64,000 nucleotides of DNA from Jeongeupia naejangsanensis (GTDB taxonomy: Bacteria; Pseudomonadota; Gammaproteobacteria; Burkholderiales; Chitinibacteraceae), in contig NZ_JAESND010000011.1 in assembly GCF_016865585.1 (NCBI RefSeq), forward strand, positions 24,001-88,000, read 5' to 3'. Numbering within the stretch: the stretch's first letter is position 1; every line of letters starts with the position of its first letter. A program made the translations under genes and the position numbers. The notes beneath the pieces are model-generated. The model made no database searches and had not been told where the DNA came from. It saw only the letters and a list, made by a program, of their open reading frames with translations. Of this stretch, positions 46,083 to 55,844 are shown piece by piece.

Positions 46083-49000
46083 ACGAACAGGATTTCGACC
46101 CGGCGACGCACGCCGGCCGCTTCAACCTGTCGGCGTGGGCGCTCAAGCACCAGTCGCTGGTGCTGTACCTGATGATCATGCTGTCGCTGGCCGGGGTGTT
46201 GGCGTACACCAAGCTCGGGCAGAAGGAAGACCCCGAGTTCACCTTCAAGGCGATGGTCGTCCGCGGCTTCTGGCCCGGTGCGTCGGCCGGCGACGTCGAG
46301 AAACAGCTGACCGATCCGCTCGAAAAGGCGCTGCAGGGCATCGCGGTTGTCGATTACACCAAGAGCTATTCGCGTGCCGGCGAGGCACTGATCATCGTCA
46401 GCCTGCAGGAAACGATCCGCGGCAAGGCCGTCGAGGATGCGTGGTATCAGGTCCGCAAGCGTATCGCCGACATCCAGGTGACGCTGCCGCAGGGCGTGGT
46501 CGGGCCGTTCTTCAACGACGAGTTCGGCGAGACCTACGGCAATCTGTATGCGTTCACTAGCGACGGCTTTTCGATGCCGGAGCTGAAAGACTATGTCGAG
46601 GATGTGCGTACCGAGCTGCTGCGGATCAAGGACGTCAACAAGGTCACGCTGATCGGGACGCAGGACCAGAAGATCTACGTCGAGTACTCGGCTGCCAAGC
46701 TGGCCGCAGTCGGCGTCTCGCCGTTCCAGATCAACCAGGTGCTGGCCGCGACCAATGCGCTGACCCCGGCCGGTGTCGTCGAAGGCCGCGAGGAGCGCGT
46801 ATTCGTGCGGGTCACCGGCAACTACGACGCTGTGGCCAAGGTGCGCGACACCGTCGTCGACGTGCAGGGCAAGCGTTTCCGGCTGGGCGACATCGCCAAT
46901 GTCTACCGCGCGACGATCGATCCGCCGACGCTGAAGATGCGCTATCAGGGCCAGCCGACGATCGGCCTCGGCGTGTCGATGCGCCATGGCGGCGACGTGC
47001 TGCGAATGGGCGAGCAGATCGACGCGACCTTGGCGAAAGCCAAAGCCAGCCTGCCGGTCGGCGTCGAGTTCCATCCGGTGTCGGACCAGCCTGCGGTGGT
47101 CAAGGGCGCGGTGAAGATCTTCATGCATTCGCTCGGCGAGGCCGTGCTGATCGTGCTGGCGGTGAGCTTCCTGAGCCTCGGCTGGCGCACCGGCATCGTC
47201 GTTGCGCTGTCGATTCCGCTGGTGCTGGCGCTGACTTTTCTGGGCATGTTCGCAGCGGGAATCGACCTGCAGCGGATCTCGCTCGGCGCGCTGGTGATCG
47301 CCCTCGGCCTGCTCGTCGACGATGCGATCATTGCGGTCGAGATGATGGCGCTGAAGCTGGAGCAGGGCTGGGACCGCTTCCGTGCGGCGACCTTTGCGTA
47401 CACGAGCACGGCCATGCCGATGCTGACCGGTACGCTGATCACTGCCGCCGGCTTCCTGCCGGTCGGGCTCGCCAAGTCCAACGCCGGCGAGTACACGTTC
47501 TCGATCTTCGCCGTCGTCGGCATCGCACTGATGCTGTCGTGGATCGTCGCGGTGGTGTTCACCCCCTACATCGGTTTCAAGCTGCTGCCCGAACAGGCGA
47601 AGCACGAGGCCCACGACGTCTATCAGGGCCGTTTCTACCGGCGTTTCCGCACGCTGGTGACGTGGTGCATCACCTGGCGCAAGACGACCATCGCCGCGAC
47701 TGCTGTGGCCTTTATTGCTGCCATCGTCGTGTTTGCGACGTTGATCCCGAAGCAGTTCTTCCCGGCGTCGAGCCGGCCGGAGCTGATGGTCGATCTGTGG
47801 CTGCCGTATGCGGCGTCGTACCAGGCGACCGAGGCCGAGGCGAAAAAGCTCGAGGCCATCCTGATGAAGGACCCGGATGTCGAAAGCGTCACGACTTACG
47901 TCGGCGTCGGCTCGCCGCGTTATTACCTGCCGCTCGACGAGCAGATGCCCAACCTGAACTTCGCCCAGTTGACGGTGATGACCAAGGGCGAGAAGGTGCG
48001 CGAGAACGTGTTCAAACGCGTCAGCACGCTGTTCGCCAACGACTTCGCCCAGGTCCGCGGCCGGGTGACGCGACTCGAGAACGGCCCGCCGGTCGGTTAC
48101 CCGCTGCAGTTCCGCGTGTCCGGCGAGGATGTCGGCGAACTGCGCCGGATCGGCGAGCAGGTGGCCAAGGCCATGCGCGCCAATCCGCATGCCCGCGAGG
48201 TGCACTTCGACTGGAGCGAGAAGGTCAAGGTGCTGCGGATCCACGCCGATCAGGACAAGCTGCGCGAAGCCGGCCTGACGACGCAGCAGCTGGCGCAGTA
48301 CCTGCAGCTGGCGGTGTCCGGCGTCACGGCGACGCAGTACCGCGAAAACAACGAGCTGATCGACGTCGTCGCCCGGCTGGTGCCGAACGAGCGCACCTCG
48401 CTGACGGCGATTCGCGACCTGCCGGTCAAGCTCGCCTCGGGCCGCAGCGTACCGCTGTCGCAGCTCGGCGACGTGGTGCTCGAGGCCGAGGAAAGCCTGA
48501 TCTGGCGCCGCAACCGGGTGCCGACGCTGTCGGTGCGGGCGGATGTCAACGGCGCGCAGGCCCCCGACATCGCCAAGGCACTGCAACCGGAGATCGCCAA
48601 AATCGAGGCGGGGCTGCCGGCCGGCTACCACATCGAGGTCGGCGGCACGCTTGAAGCGTCGAAGATCGGCGAGGATTCGATCGGCGCGGTGATGCCGCTG
48701 ATGCTGATCGTGGTGATGACCTTGCTGATGATCCAGCTGCAGAGCATCCAGCGGATGATCATGGTGCTGCTGACCGCGCCGCTCGGCCTGATCGGCGTGG
48801 CGATCGCGCTGTTGTTGTTCAGGGCGCCGTTCGGCTTCGTCGCGACTTTGGGTGTGATCGCGCTGTCTGGCATGATCATGCGCAATTCGGTGATCCTGAT
48901 GGACCAGATCGAGCAGGACATCCGTCACGGGCATCCGGCCTGGACCGCAGTGATCGAATCGGCGGTGCGGCGTTTCCGGCCGATCATGCTGACCGCGGCG

Positions 49001-49180
49001 GCGGCGATCCTAGCGATGATTCCACTGACACGCGACACCTTCTGGGGCCCCATGGCCATCGCGATCATGGGCGGGCTGTTCGTCGCGACGGTGCTGACGC
49101 TGCTCTTCCTGCCGGCCCTGTACGCGGCGTGGTTCCGGGTCAGGCCGCCCGTGCCGGAACGCACGGTGACACAACAATGA
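46079..49180 (+). CDS. RND-family multidrug efflux permease
   Basis: 1033 aa with 12 helices and two large periplasmic loops, the standard HAE1/AcrB-like layout. The N-terminus SLAGVLAYTKLGQKEDPEF, proton-relay acidic residues in GLLVDDAIIAVEMM, and a second-half motif GVIALSGMIMRNSVILMDQI are seen. The shorter DxLEKALQGI motif and the VDxIK context suggest the CzcA/hydrophobic-drug range; substrate cannot be set. Confidence 0.95.
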   Translation: MNEQDFDPATHAGRFNLSAWALKHQSLVLYLMIMLSLAGVLAYTKLGQKEDPEFTFKAMVVRGFWPGASAGDVEKQLTDPLEKALQGIAVVDYTKSYSRAGEALIIVSLQETIRGKAVEDAWYQVRKRIADIQVTLPQGVVGPFFNDEFGETYGNLYAFTSDGFSMPELKDYVEDVRTELLRIKDVNKVTLIGTQDQKIYVEYSAAKLAAVGVSPFQINQVLAATNALTPAGVVEGREERVFVRVTGNYDAVAKVRDTVVDVQGKRFRLGDIANVYRATIDPPTLKMRYQGQPTIGLGVSMRHGGDVLRMGEQIDATLAKAKASLPVGVEFHPVSDQPAVVKGAVKIFMHSLGEAVLIVLAVSFLSLGWRTGIVVALSIPLVLALTFLGMFAAGIDLQRISLGALVIALGLLVDDAIIAVEMMALKLEQGWDRFRAATFAYTSTAMPMLTGTLITAAGFLPVGLAKSNAGEYTFSIFAVVGIALMLSWIVAVVFTPYIGFKLLPEQAKHEAHDVYQGRFYRRFRTLVTWCITWRKTTIAATAVAFIAAIVVFATLIPKQFFPASSRPELMVDLWLPYAASYQATEAEAKKLEAILMKDPDVESVTTYVGVGSPRYYLPLDEQMPNLNFAQLTVMTKGEKVRENVFKRVSTLFANDFAQVRGRVTRLENGPPVGYPLQFRVSGEDVGELRRIGEQVAKAMRANPHAREVHFDWSEKVKVLRIHADQDKLREAGLTTQQLAQYLQLAVSGVTATQYRENNELIDVVARLVPNERTSLTAIRDLPVKLASGRSVPLSQLGDVVLEAEESLIWRRNRVPTLSVRADVNGAQAPDIAKALQPEIAKIEAGLPAGYHIEVGGTLEASKIGEDSIGAVMPLMLIVVMTLLMIQLQSIQRMIMVLLTAPLGLIGVAIALLLFRAPFGFVATLGVIALSGMIMRNSVILMDQIEQDIRHGHPAWTAVIESAVRRFRPIMLTAAAAILAMIPLTRDTFWGPMAIAIMGGLFVATVLTLLFLPALYAAWFRVRPPVPERTVTQQ

Positions 49181-50541
49181 GAACAACGATGAAACGATCA
49201 TGGATGGCAGTGGTGCTGGCCGGCGCGGTGCCGCTCGCCGGTGCGACCGACCTGATGGATGCGTGGCGTGCCGCGCGTGGCTACGATGCGGCGTTCGCCG
49301 CTTCGCGGTCGGCGCTGACCGCCGGGCGCGAGAGAACCAATCAGGGCAACGCCTTGCTGCTGCCGCAGGTGACGCTGAGCGGCAATGCCGGAGCGGCATC
49401 GACCGATTACCGCGCCGGGCAGGCGAGTTTGCTGAACCCGAACTACGACAGTCACGGTGGTCAGTACGGACTCAAGGTCACGGCGGCGCAGCCGATCTAT
49501 CGCGCCGATGCCTTTGTCGGCAGCGACCAGTTGAAGAAGCAGGCCGATCAGGCCGAGGTGCAGTATCGTGCCGCCGAGCAGGACCTGATCCTGCGCGTCG
49601 CCAAGGCCTACTTCGAAGTGATTGCGGCCGAAGAAGCCGTGCGTTTCTCCGGAGCGCAAAAGCTGGCCGTTGGCCAGCAGCTGGCGCAGGCCAAGAAATC
49701 GTTCGAGGTCGGCACCGCGACGATTACCGATACGCATGAAGCGCAGGCCCGCTACGACTCGATCATCGCGACCGAAATCAATGCGCAGAACGATCTGGAG
49801 GTCAAACGCAACGCCTTTACCCAGCTGACCAATCAGGATCCGACCGTGCTGGCGAAGATTTCGACCAAGCTCGAACCGTCGCCACCGCAGCCGAACTCGA
49901 TGGCCGACTGGCTCGTGCGCGCCGACACCGGCAGCCTGACCATCGCCGGGCAGAAGCTCGGCCTCGACATCGCCACGCGCCAGATCGACCGTTATCGCCT
50001 GTCGACCTTGCCGACGCTCGATCTCGTCGCCAGTTACGGCAGCGACTGGGCCGGCGACGGGCTGTCGCGTGCCGGGGGGGCCGACCGGACGACCAATGGC
50101 GTGATCGGCCTGCAGTTGTCGATTCCGCTGTTCACCGGTGGCAACCGCAGTTCGCAGTACCGCGAGGCCATTGCGCTCGAAGAGCAGCAACGCCAGACCC
50201 TCGAAGCGACGCGCCGTGATGCGGCGCAGTCGACCAAGCAGGCCTTCCTCGGCGTGCAGAACGGCGCGGCGCAGGTCAGGGCGCTGGAGCAGGCCGAAGT
50301 CTCGGCGAAATCATCGCTCGAATCGACCAAGCTGGGCCGCGACGTTGGCGTGCGCACAACGGTCGACGTGCTCAATGCCGAACAGAATTATTACCAAACG
50401 CGCTTCAATCTGGTGGTGACCCGTTACCAGTATCTCTTCGCCAGACTGCAGCTCGCCGCGGCCGTCGGTGCGCTGGACGAGGCGCAATTGCAGGATATCA
50501 ACCGCTGGCTTGATTCGAATCCGGCCTTGCGGAACGGATAG
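49177..50541 (+). CDS. TolC-like outer-membrane efflux channel
   Basis: 454 aa from ATG 49177, overlapping the pump stop (ATGA); ATG 49189 is also plausible. Signal peptide residues 1-24. Two outer-membrane efflux repeats with long helices (IEAEEAVRFSGAQKLAVGQQ-type segments around residues 150-190 and 370-420) and a C-terminal VDVLNAEQNYYQTRFNLV motif are typical of TolC. It completes the tripartite pump. Confidence 0.93.
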   Translation: MRTTMKRSWMAVVLAGAVPLAGATDLMDAWRAARGYDAAFAASRSALTAGRERTNQGNALLLPQVTLSGNAGAASTDYRAGQASLLNPNYDSHGGQYGLKVTAAQPIYRADAFVGSDQLKKQADQAEVQYRAAEQDLILRVAKAYFEVIAAEEAVRFSGAQKLAVGQQLAQAKKSFEVGTATITDTHEAQARYDSIIATEINAQNDLEVKRNAFTQLTNQDPTVLAKISTKLEPSPPQPNSMADWLVRADTGSLTIAGQKLGLDIATRQIDRYRLSTLPTLDLVASYGSDWAGDGLSRAGGADRTTNGVIGLQLSIPLFTGGNRSSQYREAIALEEQQRQTLEATRRDAAQSTKQAFLGVQNGAAQVRALEQAEVSAKSSLESTKLGRDVGVRTTVDVLNAEQNYYQTRFNLVVTRYQYLFARLQLAAAVGALDEAQLQDINRWLDSNPALRNG

Positions 50542-50546
50542 TCGTT

Positions 50547-50574
50547 TTCTCAATAAGTATTTTCTTATTGAGAA
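50547..50574. repeat. Inverted repeat after the TolC-like gene
   Basis: 11-bp perfect arms TTCTCAATAAG/CTTATTGAGAA around a 6-base loop, 6 bp past the stop. No T-run on either strand, so it is a hairpin or protein site rather than a clear terminator. Confidence 0.6.
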
Positions 50575-50602
50575 GATAAGCGGAATTGGATTTGTGCTTT
50601 GC

Positions 50603-50631
50603 TTGAAATGGCTGAAATGGCTGTGCATAAT
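50603..50631 (+). promoter_or_regulatory. Sigma-70 promoter of the H-NS-family gene
   Basis: TTGAAA (50603-50608), exactly 17 bp, CATAAT (50626-50631). It lies 52 bp before the ATG, with GGAGCGACCAA as ribosome-binding site. Confidence 0.7.
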
Positions 50632-50683
50632 TGATCGGGAAATGTGACGCATCGTCATAACATCCCGAACAAGGAGCGACCAA

Positions 50684-51007
50684 ATGGAACTGTCCGGCTT
50701 CAGCCTGCCGCAGCTGTATGAACTGCAAAAGAAGATCGCTGTCGAAATCGAAAACCGCAAGGTCACCGACAAGCACGATCTGCTGGTCGAAATCCAGAAT
50801 CTGGCTGCGGCCAAGGGTTTCTCGCTGAACGAAGTGCTTGGCGTTGAAGCAGCCAAAAAGCTCGGCAAGAAAGTCGCCGTTGCCGGCAAGCCGCAGTTTG
50901 CCAACCCGAATGACCCTAGCCAAACCTGGTCGGGCCGCGGCCGCAAGCCGCAATGGGCGATCGATTGGCTCGCCACCGGCAAATCGCTGGACGACCTGCG
51001 CGTCTGA
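50684..51007 (+). CDS. H-NS-family nucleoid protein
   Basis: 107 aa. A coiled-coil oligomerisation region (residues 1-~55, LYELQKKIAVEIENRK) precedes a linker and the C-terminal H-NS DNA-binding domain with TWSGRGRKPQWAIDWLA, matching the AT-hook-like R-G-R-x-P signature. It binds AT-rich DNA and silences foreign genes. It has its own promoter and terminator. Confidence 0.95.
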   Translation: MELSGFSLPQLYELQKKIAVEIENRKVTDKHDLLVEIQNLAAAKGFSLNEVLGVEAAKKLGKKVAVAGKPQFANPNDPSQTWSGRGRKPQWAIDWLATGKSLDDLRV

Positions 51008-51023
51008 TTCGTCGGGTGTCCGT

Positions 51024-51052
51024 AAAAAAGGCAGCGTAAAGCTGCCTTTTTT
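51024..51052 (+). terminator. Rho-independent terminator of the H-NS-family gene
   Basis: Symmetric stem AAAAAAGGCAGC/GCTGCCTTTTTT with GTAAA loop; the T-run serves both directions. Confidence 0.93.
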
Positions 51053-51121
51053 CATGCCCGCAGCATTCGAGCGTCGCGGGCGGAACCGGTACAATCGCCG
51101 TTTTGCCCGGGCTGTATCCTC

Positions 51122-53248
51122 ATGGCGCATCCGCTGACCGACTCCCTCAATCCCGAACAGGCCGCTGCGGTCGAGTTGCCGATGTCGCATGCGCTGATCC
51201 TCGCCGGCGCCGGCAGCGGCAAGACGCGGGTGCTGACGACGCGCATCGCCTGGCTTCTGTCGACCGGCCAGCTCAGCCCGGCCGGCGTGCTGGCGGTGAC
51301 GTTCACCAACAAGGCCGCCAAGGAAATGCTGGCGCGGCTGACCGCCATGCTGCCGCTGAACCCACGCGGGCTCTGGATCGGTACCTTTCACGGCCTGTGC
51401 AACCGCATGCTGCGGCTGCACCACCGCGACGCCGGTCTGCCGGCGACATTTGCAATCCTGGATTCGACCGATCAGCTGGCTGCGATCAAGCGCGTACTCA
51501 AGGCGCTGAGCGTCGACGACGAGCGCTTTCCGCCCAAGACGGTGCAGCAGTACATCAACGGCCAGAAGGAAAACGGCCTGCGCGCAGCGGCGGCCGAAGC
51601 CTGGGACGATTTCTCGCGAACCCTCAGGGCGATCTATGCCGAGTACGAGACGCAGTGCCGCCGCGAGGGCGTGGTCGATTTCGCCGAATTGCTGCTGGCC
51701 TGCTTCGAACTGCTCGATCGCAATGCCTCGCTGCGTGAGCATTACCGCTCGCGTTTCCGGCAGATTCTGGTCGACGAATTCCAGGATACGAACCGGCTGC
51801 AATACGCCTGGCTCAAGCTGCTGGCCGGGCCCGATAACGCGATTTTCGCCGTTGGCGATGATGACCAGTCGATCTACGCATTCCGTGGCGCCAATGTCGG
51901 CAATATGTTCGACTTTCAGAAAGATTACGCGGTCAGGCATGTGATCCGGCTCGAGCAGAATTACCGCTCGCACGGCAATATTCTTGATGCGGCCAATGCG
52001 GTGATCGCCAATAACCGCGAACGGCTGGGCAAGACCTTATGGACGTCGGAGGCCGGCGGCGAGCGGATCCGCGTATTCGAGGCGGCCAGCGATTTCGAGG
52101 AAGCCGATTTTGTCGTCGACGAAGTCGGCCAGCTGACCCGTGACGGCGTCGACGCCAACGAAATTGCCGTGCTGTATCGCTCGAATGCGCAATCGCGTGC
52201 GATCGAGCATGCACTGGTGCAAGCCGGCATTCCGTATCGCGTCTATGGCGGACTCCGCTTTTACGAACGGCAGGAAGTCAAACACGCACTGGCGTATTTG
52301 CGGCTGATCGCCAATGCCGACGACGACAATGCCTTGCTGCGCATCATCAACTTCCCGACCCGGGGCATCGGCAACCGCACGATCGAAACGCTGCAGGAAA
52401 CCGCGCGTATGACCGGCACCAGCCTCTGGCTGGCCGCGTGTTCGGGCGGCGCCGGTCGCAGTGCGGCGGCGGTGGGGCGATTTGTCCATCTGGTCGAGGC
52501 GATGCGCCAGGGCAGCGAAGGGCTGGCGCTGCCCGAACTCGTGTCGCTGGTGATCAAGGAGTCCGGGCTGGGCGAGCACTACCGCAACGACAAGGACGGC
52601 GAGGAGCGCCTCGCCAACCTCGGCGAACTCGTCAGTGCGGCGGCGGCCTTCGTCACCGAGGACGAAAACGACATCGCGGCCTTCCTTGCCAATGCCAGCC
52701 TCGAGGGCGGCGAGCGCGAAGCCGGCGCCGGCGAGGCGGCGGTGCAACTGATGACGGTGCACTCGGCCAAGGGGCTCGAGTTCCATTCGGTGTTCCTGAC
52801 CGGGATCGAGGAAGGGCTGTTCCCGCACGACAACAGTGCCGGTGACCCGAAGGGACTCGAGGAGGAGCGCCGGCTGATGTACGTAGCGATCACCCGCGCG
52901 CGGCGACGCCTGTACCTGACGCTGGCGCAGAGCCGCATGCTGCACGGGCAGACGCGCTATGCGGTCGCCAGTCGTTTCCTCAACGAAATCCCGCAGGATC
53001 TGCTGCATTTCCTCAACCGAGGCTATGCGCCGCAGGCCGCCGCCGCGCCGGTCAGGGCGCCGGGGCGCAAGAACACGCCGGACCATGGGCTGGCGATCGG
53101 CATGAACGTGAAGCACCCGAAGTTCGGCATCGGTGTCGTGACCGATCACGAAGGCGGTGCGACCGGCAACGTGCAGGTCAACTTCCGTGAACACGGCGTC
53201 AAGTGGCTGGCCGTTGCATATGCCAAACTCGAACCATTGACCGACTGA
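51122..53248 (+). CDS. uvrD: UvrD/Rep-family superfamily 1 DNA helicase
   Basis: 708 aa. The Q motif LNPEQAAAVE, Walker A GAGSGKTRVLTTRI, motif II VDEFQDTNRLQYAWL, motif III GDDDQSIYAFRGANVGNM and motifs V/VI (TVHSAKGLEFHSVFLTGIEE, RRLMYVAITRARRRL) are complete. Typical UvrD length and a C-terminal PcrA/UvrD tail (VKHPKFGIGVVTDHEGG). It unwinds DNA 3'-5' in nucleotide-excision and mismatch repair. Confidence 0.95.
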   Translation: MAHPLTDSLNPEQAAAVELPMSHALILAGAGSGKTRVLTTRIAWLLSTGQLSPAGVLAVTFTNKAAKEMLARLTAMLPLNPRGLWIGTFHGLCNRMLRLHHRDAGLPATFAILDSTDQLAAIKRVLKALSVDDERFPPKTVQQYINGQKENGLRAAAAEAWDDFSRTLRAIYAEYETQCRREGVVDFAELLLACFELLDRNASLREHYRSRFRQILVDEFQDTNRLQYAWLKLLAGPDNAIFAVGDDDQSIYAFRGANVGNMFDFQKDYAVRHVIRLEQNYRSHGNILDAANAVIANNRERLGKTLWTSEAGGERIRVFEAASDFEEADFVVDEVGQLTRDGVDANEIAVLYRSNAQSRAIEHALVQAGIPYRVYGGLRFYERQEVKHALAYLRLIANADDDNALLRIINFPTRGIGNRTIETLQETARMTGTSLWLAACSGGAGRSAAAVGRFVHLVEAMRQGSEGLALPELVSLVIKESGLGEHYRNDKDGEERLANLGELVSAAAAFVTEDENDIAAFLANASLEGGEREAGAGEAAVQLMTVHSAKGLEFHSVFLTGIEEGLFPHDNSAGDPKGLEEERRLMYVAITRARRRLYLTLAQSRMLHGQTRYAVASRFLNEIPQDLLHFLNRGYAPQAAAAPVRAPGRKNTPDHGLAIGMNVKHPKFGIGVVTDHEGGATGNVQVNFREHGVKWLAVAYAKLEPLTD

Positions 53249-53259
53249 AGCGTTCGCCG

Positions 53260-54894
53260 ATGAGCCACACCAGCCGCGCCCTGATCATCGAACCCGCCTC
53301 CGAGGTGAGGGCGATGCTCGCGCGCGGGCTGCTCGAGGCCGGCGTCGGCGAGGTCGACTATGCGGCACGCACCGGCGATGCCTACGGCAAGCTCAAGCAG
53401 ACGCCGTACGACATCGTGCTGTGCGAGTACGACCTCGGCCAGTCGTTCGACGGCCTGCATTTTTTCGAAGCCTGCCAGACGCAGCAACTGCTGAAACCGT
53501 CGTGCGTGTTCATGATCGTCACCGGCGAGCGGCGGCTGGCGCAGGTGATGAGCGCGGCCGAGCTGACGCCGGACGCGTATCTGCTCAAACCGTTTTCGGG
53601 CAGCGACCTGCTCGATCGTCTGGCCCGGGCGATGGCCCGCAAGCGCCAGCTGCGGGCCATCGACGACGCCAGCCGCGCCGGCGACTATCTGGCTGCGATT
53701 GCCGCCTGCAATACCGAGCTGTCGAGCGCGACACCGGCCGAGCGCCCCGATCTGCTGCGGCACAAGGGCCGCTTGCTGGGGCTGCTGGGCGAGCACGCGC
53801 TGGCACGCGACTTCTATCGCGAGCAACTCGCCGACGGTGACTGGCCCTGGGCCCAGATGGGACTGGCGCGTTCGCTGTTCGAACTCAAGCAGTACGACGA
53901 AGCCAGACTGCTGTTCGAACGGGTCAGGGCCGAACACGAGCTGGTCATGGACGCCTACGACGGGCTGGCGAGAACGCTGGCGGCGCAGGGTGACGGCGAA
54001 GCGGCGCAGGCCGTGCTCGAACAGGCGGTGACGCGATCACCGCTTGTGGCCCGGCGTCAGCGCGCCCGTGGCCGTCTGGCGCTGCGCAACGGCGCGCTCG
54101 ATGTCGCGCAGGCGGCGCTGAGTCAGGCGGTGCAGCTCAATCGCGGTTCTTTCTGGCGTGATCCGGCGCTGTATGGCGAACTGGCGCGGGTGCAGCTGGC
54201 GCAGGGCGACATCGGTGGTGCACGGCGCACTGCCGCACAGTTGATGCATGATTTTCGTGGTGACGAGGTCGGTCAGGCGGTCGCCGAGATGATCGAAGGC
54301 GCGAGCTTCATGCTTGCCGGCGAGAAGGACAAGGCACGCAAGCTGATCACCGGCGCGGCCACGCGGCTGGGCGCGCGCGACGATGCGCCGGCCGGCGCAC
54401 TGCTCGAGGCCGCGCAGGCGTGCGTCATGCTTGGCGACGGCGGCGATGCCGAGAAGCTGGTCCGTCGTGCACTGAGCAGCCGGCACGACGATGTCGAAAT
54501 CGTCGCCGGCGTCGAAGCGCTGTATGCCGGCATGGGCCGGCCGGAGGCGGGTGCGGCGCTGATTCAGGAGGCCGCGCGGGACATCCTCGAACTCAACAAC
54601 GACGCGGTGCGCGCGGCGCAGGAAGGCGATCTGCGCGGCGCGGCCGAGCGCTTCATCGTGGCGCTGGACCGGTTGCCGGGCAATGTCGGTGTCCTGCTCA
54701 ATGCCGCCAACGCGCTGCTGAGTTGCGTCAACCGGACGGGCTGGGACGCCAACTACATGCAGATTGCGCAGACCGCCCTGCAGCGCGCGCAGCGGATCGA
54801 GCCGGGTAACGGCCGGGCCCGGCAGTTGCAGGACGTCTGGCTGCGAACGAAGCGCCGTTTCGGCATCGACGCGGCGCAGGGCGACGAGCCCTGA
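53260..54894 (+). CDS. Response regulator with TPR repeats
   Basis: 544 aa from ATG 53260, 12 bp after uvrD. The N-terminal receiver (~1-125) has DIVLCEYDLGQSFDGLHFF (likely phospho-Asp) and the Lys in YLLKPFSG. The remaining ~400 residues are helical TPR-type repeats, e.g. DGLARTLAAQGDGEAAQAVL. No output DNA-binding or enzyme domain. It resembles chemotaxis-type REC-TPR proteins that act by protein contacts. Confidence 0.88.
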   Translation: MSHTSRALIIEPASEVRAMLARGLLEAGVGEVDYAARTGDAYGKLKQTPYDIVLCEYDLGQSFDGLHFFEACQTQQLLKPSCVFMIVTGERRLAQVMSAAELTPDAYLLKPFSGSDLLDRLARAMARKRQLRAIDDASRAGDYLAAIAACNTELSSATPAERPDLLRHKGRLLGLLGEHALARDFYREQLADGDWPWAQMGLARSLFELKQYDEARLLFERVRAEHELVMDAYDGLARTLAAQGDGEAAQAVLEQAVTRSPLVARRQRARGRLALRNGALDVAQAALSQAVQLNRGSFWRDPALYGELARVQLAQGDIGGARRTAAQLMHDFRGDEVGQAVAEMIEGASFMLAGEKDKARKLITGAATRLGARDDAPAGALLEAAQACVMLGDGGDAEKLVRRALSSRHDDVEIVAGVEALYAGMGRPEAGAALIQEAARDILELNNDAVRAAQEGDLRGAAERFIVALDRLPGNVGVLLNAANALLSCVNRTGWDANYMQIAQTALQRAQRIEPGNGRARQLQDVWLRTKRRFGIDAAQGDEP

Positions 54895-54900
54895 ACCGAT

Positions 54901-55737
54901 TCAGAGCTCGACCCGGCCTTCGCCCACGATCCAGACCCGCCCACCGACACCGATGGCACGATCGGCACCGATCTGCAGGTGCAGGACCGAAAGCCGCGTG
55001 TTGGGCCGATGGATCGTGTGTCCTTGTTCGACCTTGAGCCGGCAGGGCTGTTCGCCGCCTGTCGCGAGCAGCCAGCCACCGAGATTGGCGACCGCGCTGC
55101 CGGCACCGAAGTCCTCGTAGACGTTGAACGAGTCGCTGCTGAAAAAACGCAGCATCGCGATATCGCCGTCGCGATGCCACAGCGCCAGCTGGGCGATGTG
55201 CTGGCCGTTCGCGGCGAGCTGAGCCAGCAGGGCCGGATGCGGTGCCGCCTGCAGTACGGCCTGGCGCGAACGCAGCGGAACCATCAGCTGCGCGAGCCCG
55301 GTATCGATCATCAGTGCCGGCGCGGCGATGTCGCGGGCATCGACACTGAGTGCGCTGGCAATCTCCATCGTGCCGGCTGCCGCAGGCTGGGTGCGGTTGG
55401 CCCAGGCGCGGAACCAGTAGGCGTGCTCGTCGTACGACAGCTGGATCGGCCCGTAGCGCCCCGGCAGGCTTTCGGGGCAGCGACCGGTTTCCCGGTGCAG
55501 CACCGCAGCGGCGGCCAGTTGCGCCAGCCCGGAGAACGGCAGCGTGAATTGCGGCGTGACGCAGCGGATGGCGCCGGCGTCGCGGGTGACGAAGACGGAC
55601 TCGGACTGGTTCAGCTGGTAGGCCAGCTGGCGCATCACCGCATCGTCGGGCAGGGTGTCAACAAGGAAGACCGCCACCGGGGCACCGGAGGCGCGACGCT
55701 CGGCAAAACCGTTGATCAGGAAAAACTCGTATTGCAA
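54901..55737 (-). CDS. PhzF-family isomerase, probable TTG start
   Basis: 278 aa if started at TTG 55737 (GGAG 8 bp upstream). The PhzF N-terminus is YEFFLINGFAERRASGAPVA, with the catalytic Glu region LNQSESVFV and a mid-protein VTPQFTLPFSGLAQLAAAAV that matches the H-A-T-L-A-x-A family region loosely. The C-terminal half repeats the fold. No ATG start lies near the family N-terminus; an upstream in-frame ATG at 55812 would add 25 residues. Substrate unknown. Confidence 0.88.
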   Translation of the reverse strand: MQYEFFLINGFAERRASGAPVAVFLVDTLPDDAVMRQLAYQLNQSESVFVTRDAGAIRCVTPQFTLPFSGLAQLAAAAVLHRETGRCPESLPGRYGPIQLSYDEHAYWFRAWANRTQPAAAGTMEIASALSVDARDIAAPALMIDTGLAQLMVPLRSRQAVLQAAPHPALLAQLAANGQHIAQLALWHRDGDIAMLRFFSSDSFNVYEDFGAGSAVANLGGWLLATGGEQPCRLKVEQGHTIHRPNTRLSVLHLQIGADRAIGVGGRVWIVGEGRVEL

Positions 55738-55844
55738 GGGCGGCGCTCCGGTGGGGCAAAGCGATGGCGAAGGGCTTCTGTTGCGACGACTTGTTGCTAC
55801 AATGGGGAACATTTTGCCTATAAATAGCCGCTGCCGAGCCGCCC

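Noticed and set aside
45698..48934. Very long (1078 codon) open frame on the minus strand opposite the RND pump
   Set aside because: It mirrors the pump codon pattern; His/Arg/Asp-rich composition and no family features.
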